Assembly (NCBI GenBank): GCA_021647705.1
Contig: JAKIUF010000006.1
Coordinates: forward strand, 1 to 64,000
Length of the DNA: 64,000 nt
Source: Gammaproteobacteria bacterium
GTDB taxonomy: Bacteria; Pseudomonadota; Gammaproteobacteria; SZUA-152
Reading direction: 5' to 3'
Shown here: positions 63,401 to 64,000 of the stretch, piece after piece
How the letters are laid out: the number at the start of each line of letters is the position of its first letter
Numbering within the stretch: the stretch's first letter is position 1
The notes under the pieces: generated by a model
The model's input: only the letters and a program-made list of their open reading frames with translations
Told to the model about the DNA's origin: nothing
The model's database searches: none
Translations under genes and position numbers: made by a program

Positions 63401-64000
63401 CCATTTTTTAATACATCCCAGAATTCTTCAATATTTTGACTCATGGGAAAACGACAGGACATCCCGATAACGGCAATATCCGCATCAGAGTCACCTTCAG
63501 TGATGACTCTAGATGATGTAGTGACTGCTGACTTTCGACTTGCAAGCGGTCTTTCGTTTAACGCCTGATAACTGTCGGGTTTAACCCGCTGCAACCGCAA
63601 CGTCTCAATACTCAAAACAACATTGTCATTTTCATTGAGTATTTCCAGATACAGTTCTATCCAGTTTTCATCGAAACCCTTGACCTCGGCCAGTGAGGTA
63701 AAATACTTTCCGGTTGTTTTCCCAAAAACAGACAGTCCACTAATTTTATAAGGCAGAAAAAGGTCATTGCCAACATCATGAATACTGCTTAATTGATAGG
63801 GTCCGTAACTCATTGCATTTGCCAATGCTGCGCTGACGACAGATGGATGTAATAAAAACCGATTATCCTCTATATCGACTTCTATTTTTCCTATTGATTG
63901 TTTTTTCCCAAAAGCAAGACTTTTCAGAGAACGATAAAATTCGCCAAGGAAAATATGGGCATCTTTTGAATAAAATTGATCAATGGAAAATTCCACTGCT
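57409..64000 (-). CDS. Large trans-AT polyketide synthase, incomplete at the window edge
   Basis: At least 2195 residues, with the N-terminal part outside the window; the reading frame is still open at 63999, so a GTG at 63996 is not the start. Visible order: C-terminal half of a DH-fold domain (to about 140; the DxxxQ Asp is Ser55), KS (about 172-600; C343, H478, H518), a DH-like region (about 793-1105) with His replaced by Asn829 and Asp by Thr1006, a KR-like region (about 1150-1375) without the GxGxxG loop, ACP (about 1402-1480, S1442 in GYDS), KS (about 1547-1990; C1716, H1850, H1906) and a post-KS linker. No ACP follows the last KS. There is no AT anywhere, so loading is in trans. The dead DH and KR suggest the module leaves a beta-keto group, the substrate for the beta-branching enzymes. 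Residue numbers count from 63996. Confidence 0.9.
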   Translation of the reverse strand, partial: AVEFSIDQFYSKDAHIFLGEFYRSLKSLAFGKKQSIGKIEVDIEDNRFLLHPSVVSAALANAMSYGPYQLSSIHDVGNDLFLPYKISGLSVFGKTTGKYFTSLAEVKGFDENWIELYLEILNENDNVVLSIETLRLQRVKPDSYQALNERPLASRKSAVTTSSRVITEGDSDADIAVIGMSCRFPMSQNIEEFWDVLKNGSDCITEVPEGRWQEFDRWYNPDPDNPHTSYSKWGGFIDDVDKFDPLFFNISPSEAELMDPQQRIFLEQAWRTIESAGYSPSALNTKKCGVFVGCTTGDYDRLLALSHEDTNGQTFMGTSSAILAARIAYLLNLKGPSLSVDTACSSSLTAVHLACMSIRNGESDLAIAGGISIFSTPIAHILTSRVRMQSMDGRCFTFDKSANGTVFSEGCGIVMLKPLAQAEQDKDNIIGVIKGSGINQDGKTNGITAPSAKSQESLLSSIYQKYKINPADITYVEAHGTATPLGDPIEFQALTNAFQHTARKNQYCAMGSVKSNIGHGSYTAGVAGLIKTLLCLKHNKYVPTAHFKEANTIIDLERSPFFVSTNYEHWAEPECGKRVAAVSSFGFSGANAHMVLEEYKAGHSSRNNVSYESNSVCQNSTLAIVPLSAKNKARLSEMVVNLSAYLKAGISDDSSDMPTLSEIAYTLQTGRDSMDERVVFVVHSVSDLLKKLDEYAGNNLNIDECYQGNVKNNKTLPRFNGDIAAEKSLASWMREGITKKYLNLWVNGMSVDWNILYEGEKPNKVALPTYPFSKERYWVAPKISGKTKVRAGERDEPFIIHPLVQANKSDLFFQSYYSVFDGSEYFFTRNESSQVSTMTDLALLEMARIAIVLSLGDRYEQINIGLYNTRWFASVVVENEPVKLHIDLHDMVFTEDNHLDSVSYTIYSMQNNFSEKITHLQGTGLLKSLVSPQNINITALMENTGGPIFDASRCDELYGLLNLDCVPSDLGIQKFFPGDGQAVIQHCLPDDLSVDNSEYVLHPTPMTLACKTAAAIVKGISNVAENESKKDGREKKLHDDLFLMAGSHSISVEKIEILMPLCGTLYTWIRYAQSGSSCGSTFKMDISLCDEQGNVCVKITGYEIGIYLSDDCKSSDHDDSNNIKKLLLAEIAGEKQPGAFENAWTQSDMSPIKYGGTYFIVCGCERTGKMLVEYLVRSGALNLVLVMHSSSICSFKSRLKEIKGLSADIQYITVDSMQSFTLENIPVDMKSLMDKINGIFYTGKAAAYSLSAETIFNSIYPNSIFSYESLDFLCNLLSGESMVGRQFPGNNDGRDVYRVAQVNDLDGLQEKGITCGKSIIIDWMEEDTDKSSQTIQEKDKSLYSDIDFLEKVFAQAFMQDNKYAFTIIDKGQAPHNQRFLYKLPTDDGQQLNNKEIIDENTLSIEELEKNIRNDLKKIIHEQLKINLELLDVDTGFSDFGYDSILLTEFSHRLSQYFGMEIPPAVLFGHYTLEKLTDYLLSDANEAIIQHYTKSQNNVNSSKSRNIPKTPGVSGRQSCLIKNSLIKNNESAVKPSEGSEEYTTGISYSERVAVIGMSGKLPMADDLDAFWNNLTSGKDCISEIPADRSGLKEDIIATQQGEAHVTWGGFIDGIAEFDPEFFGISDHEAELMDPNQRLIMMYVYRAIEDAGYSPKSLSGKNIAVFIGTANSGYDRLIEKSGSKIEAFTATGTQPSVGPNRISYYLDLCGPSEPIETACASSLVAIRRGIAALNDGCEMAIVGGVNTLLTPTGHIAYEKAGMLSEDGRCKTFSTNADGFVRSEGAGILILKKLGNAEKAGDPVYGLICGSAENHGGRAHSLTTPNPIAQTQLLEKAYQEANIDPRTVTYLEAHGTGTQLGDSIEIDALKTAFKSLITRSQQEPGTNDINASLAVEGYCGLGSVKTNIGHTELASGVVGVIKVLLQLKHKMLVKNLNTNPLNPYLQLNESPFFVIQNAQKWQALSDGSGKPIPRRAGVSSFGMGGVNAHVILEEYVSRQEKVSDTGSAQLVVFSAKNKKQLEAVVQQMLDYVLAHEKLSLDSFAYTLQVGRDQLDVRLAMIVSDREALITGIKHFLNMSDATRTPVPLSYSGEGKNETPDHHFIHELIQDRNFAEIGQCWVLGGKIPWDSLYKGKVINRISLPTYPFDNKPYWVSRPGESAQKVMETPDINHALPAGKKLKNVRKMSGSPLFESWFLHG

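Noticed and set aside
1-64000. tRNA, rRNA or phage attachment sites
   Set aside because: No T-loop or acceptor-arm sequences and no rRNA segments were recognised on either strand, and no integrase gene is present.

Overview
The window reads as a chromosomal segment of a gammaproteobacterium. The argH / algZ / algR neighbourhood, a di-haem cytochrome c4, the YgiM-type SH3 protein, DUF3187 and DUF3565 proteins and Gram-negative outer-membrane barrels all point that way. No 16S gene or tRNA was found, so the genus is not named. The left edge cuts an IS1595-type transposase and the right edge cuts a large polyketide synthase (PKS) gene.

Layout. 0.4-3.9 kb (minus): a tight operon for lipid-linked sugar transfer (GT-C-like membrane protein, methyltransferase, GtrA flippase-like protein, GT2 glycosyltransferase). 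4.0-7.3 kb (plus): DUF3565 protein, a haem-binding chemoreceptor with a possible sigma-28 promoter, and a small outer-membrane barrel. 7.5-14.2 kb (plus): a compact four-gene set of a transmembrane Ser/Thr kinase, a lipoprotein with a caspase-like domain, a lipoprotein alpha/beta hydrolase and an autotransporter whose signal peptide is out of frame. 14.3-17.4 kb: purD, purE, tsaC and an autoregulated TetR repressor. 17.6-20.7 kb: an AT-rich accessory patch with a frameshifted REP-type Y1 transposase element, its small deletion derivative, a three-ORF toxin-antitoxin module and two unknown genes. 20.8-26.9 kb (minus): copper export (copZ, copA), an aldolase-Dabb fusion, htpX, and a decayed second copy of the copA 5' end. 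27.2-42.4 kb: housekeeping and stress genes (LLM oxidoreductase, YegP, RhlE, DUF3187, argH, algZ-algR, GNAT, cytochrome c4, SH3 protein, ilvD, DUF302), with intergenic spaces loaded with MITE-like and REPIN-like repeats.

44.1-64.0 kb (minus): the right third is a trans-AT polyketide cluster. In transcription order it holds a large PKS (incomplete at the window edge), a donor ACP, a decarboxylative ketosynthase with Ser in place of Cys, an HMG-CoA-synthase homologue, two enoyl-CoA-hydratase-fold enzymes (ECH1, ECH2), a free malonyl transferase, a terminal PKS (KS-ACP-KS-ACP-TE), a second AT-like protein lacking the malonate-binding Arg, and a PAPS-dependent sulfotransferase. The donor ACP, KS-Ser, HMGS, ECH1 and ECH2 form a full beta-branching cassette that puts a methyl or exomethylene branch on a beta-keto intermediate. 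AT1 would load malonyl units onto the AT-less modules. The hydrolase-like AT2 may clear stalled chains. The TE releases the product, and the sulfotransferase may sulfate it or take part in an unusual termination.

The most notable candidates for undescribed biology are the kinase-caspase-hydrolase-autotransporter operon (7.5-14.2 kb), the sulfotransferase-bearing beta-branching polyketide cluster, the toxin-antitoxin module with a duplicated antitoxin tail, and two families of short mobile repeats.
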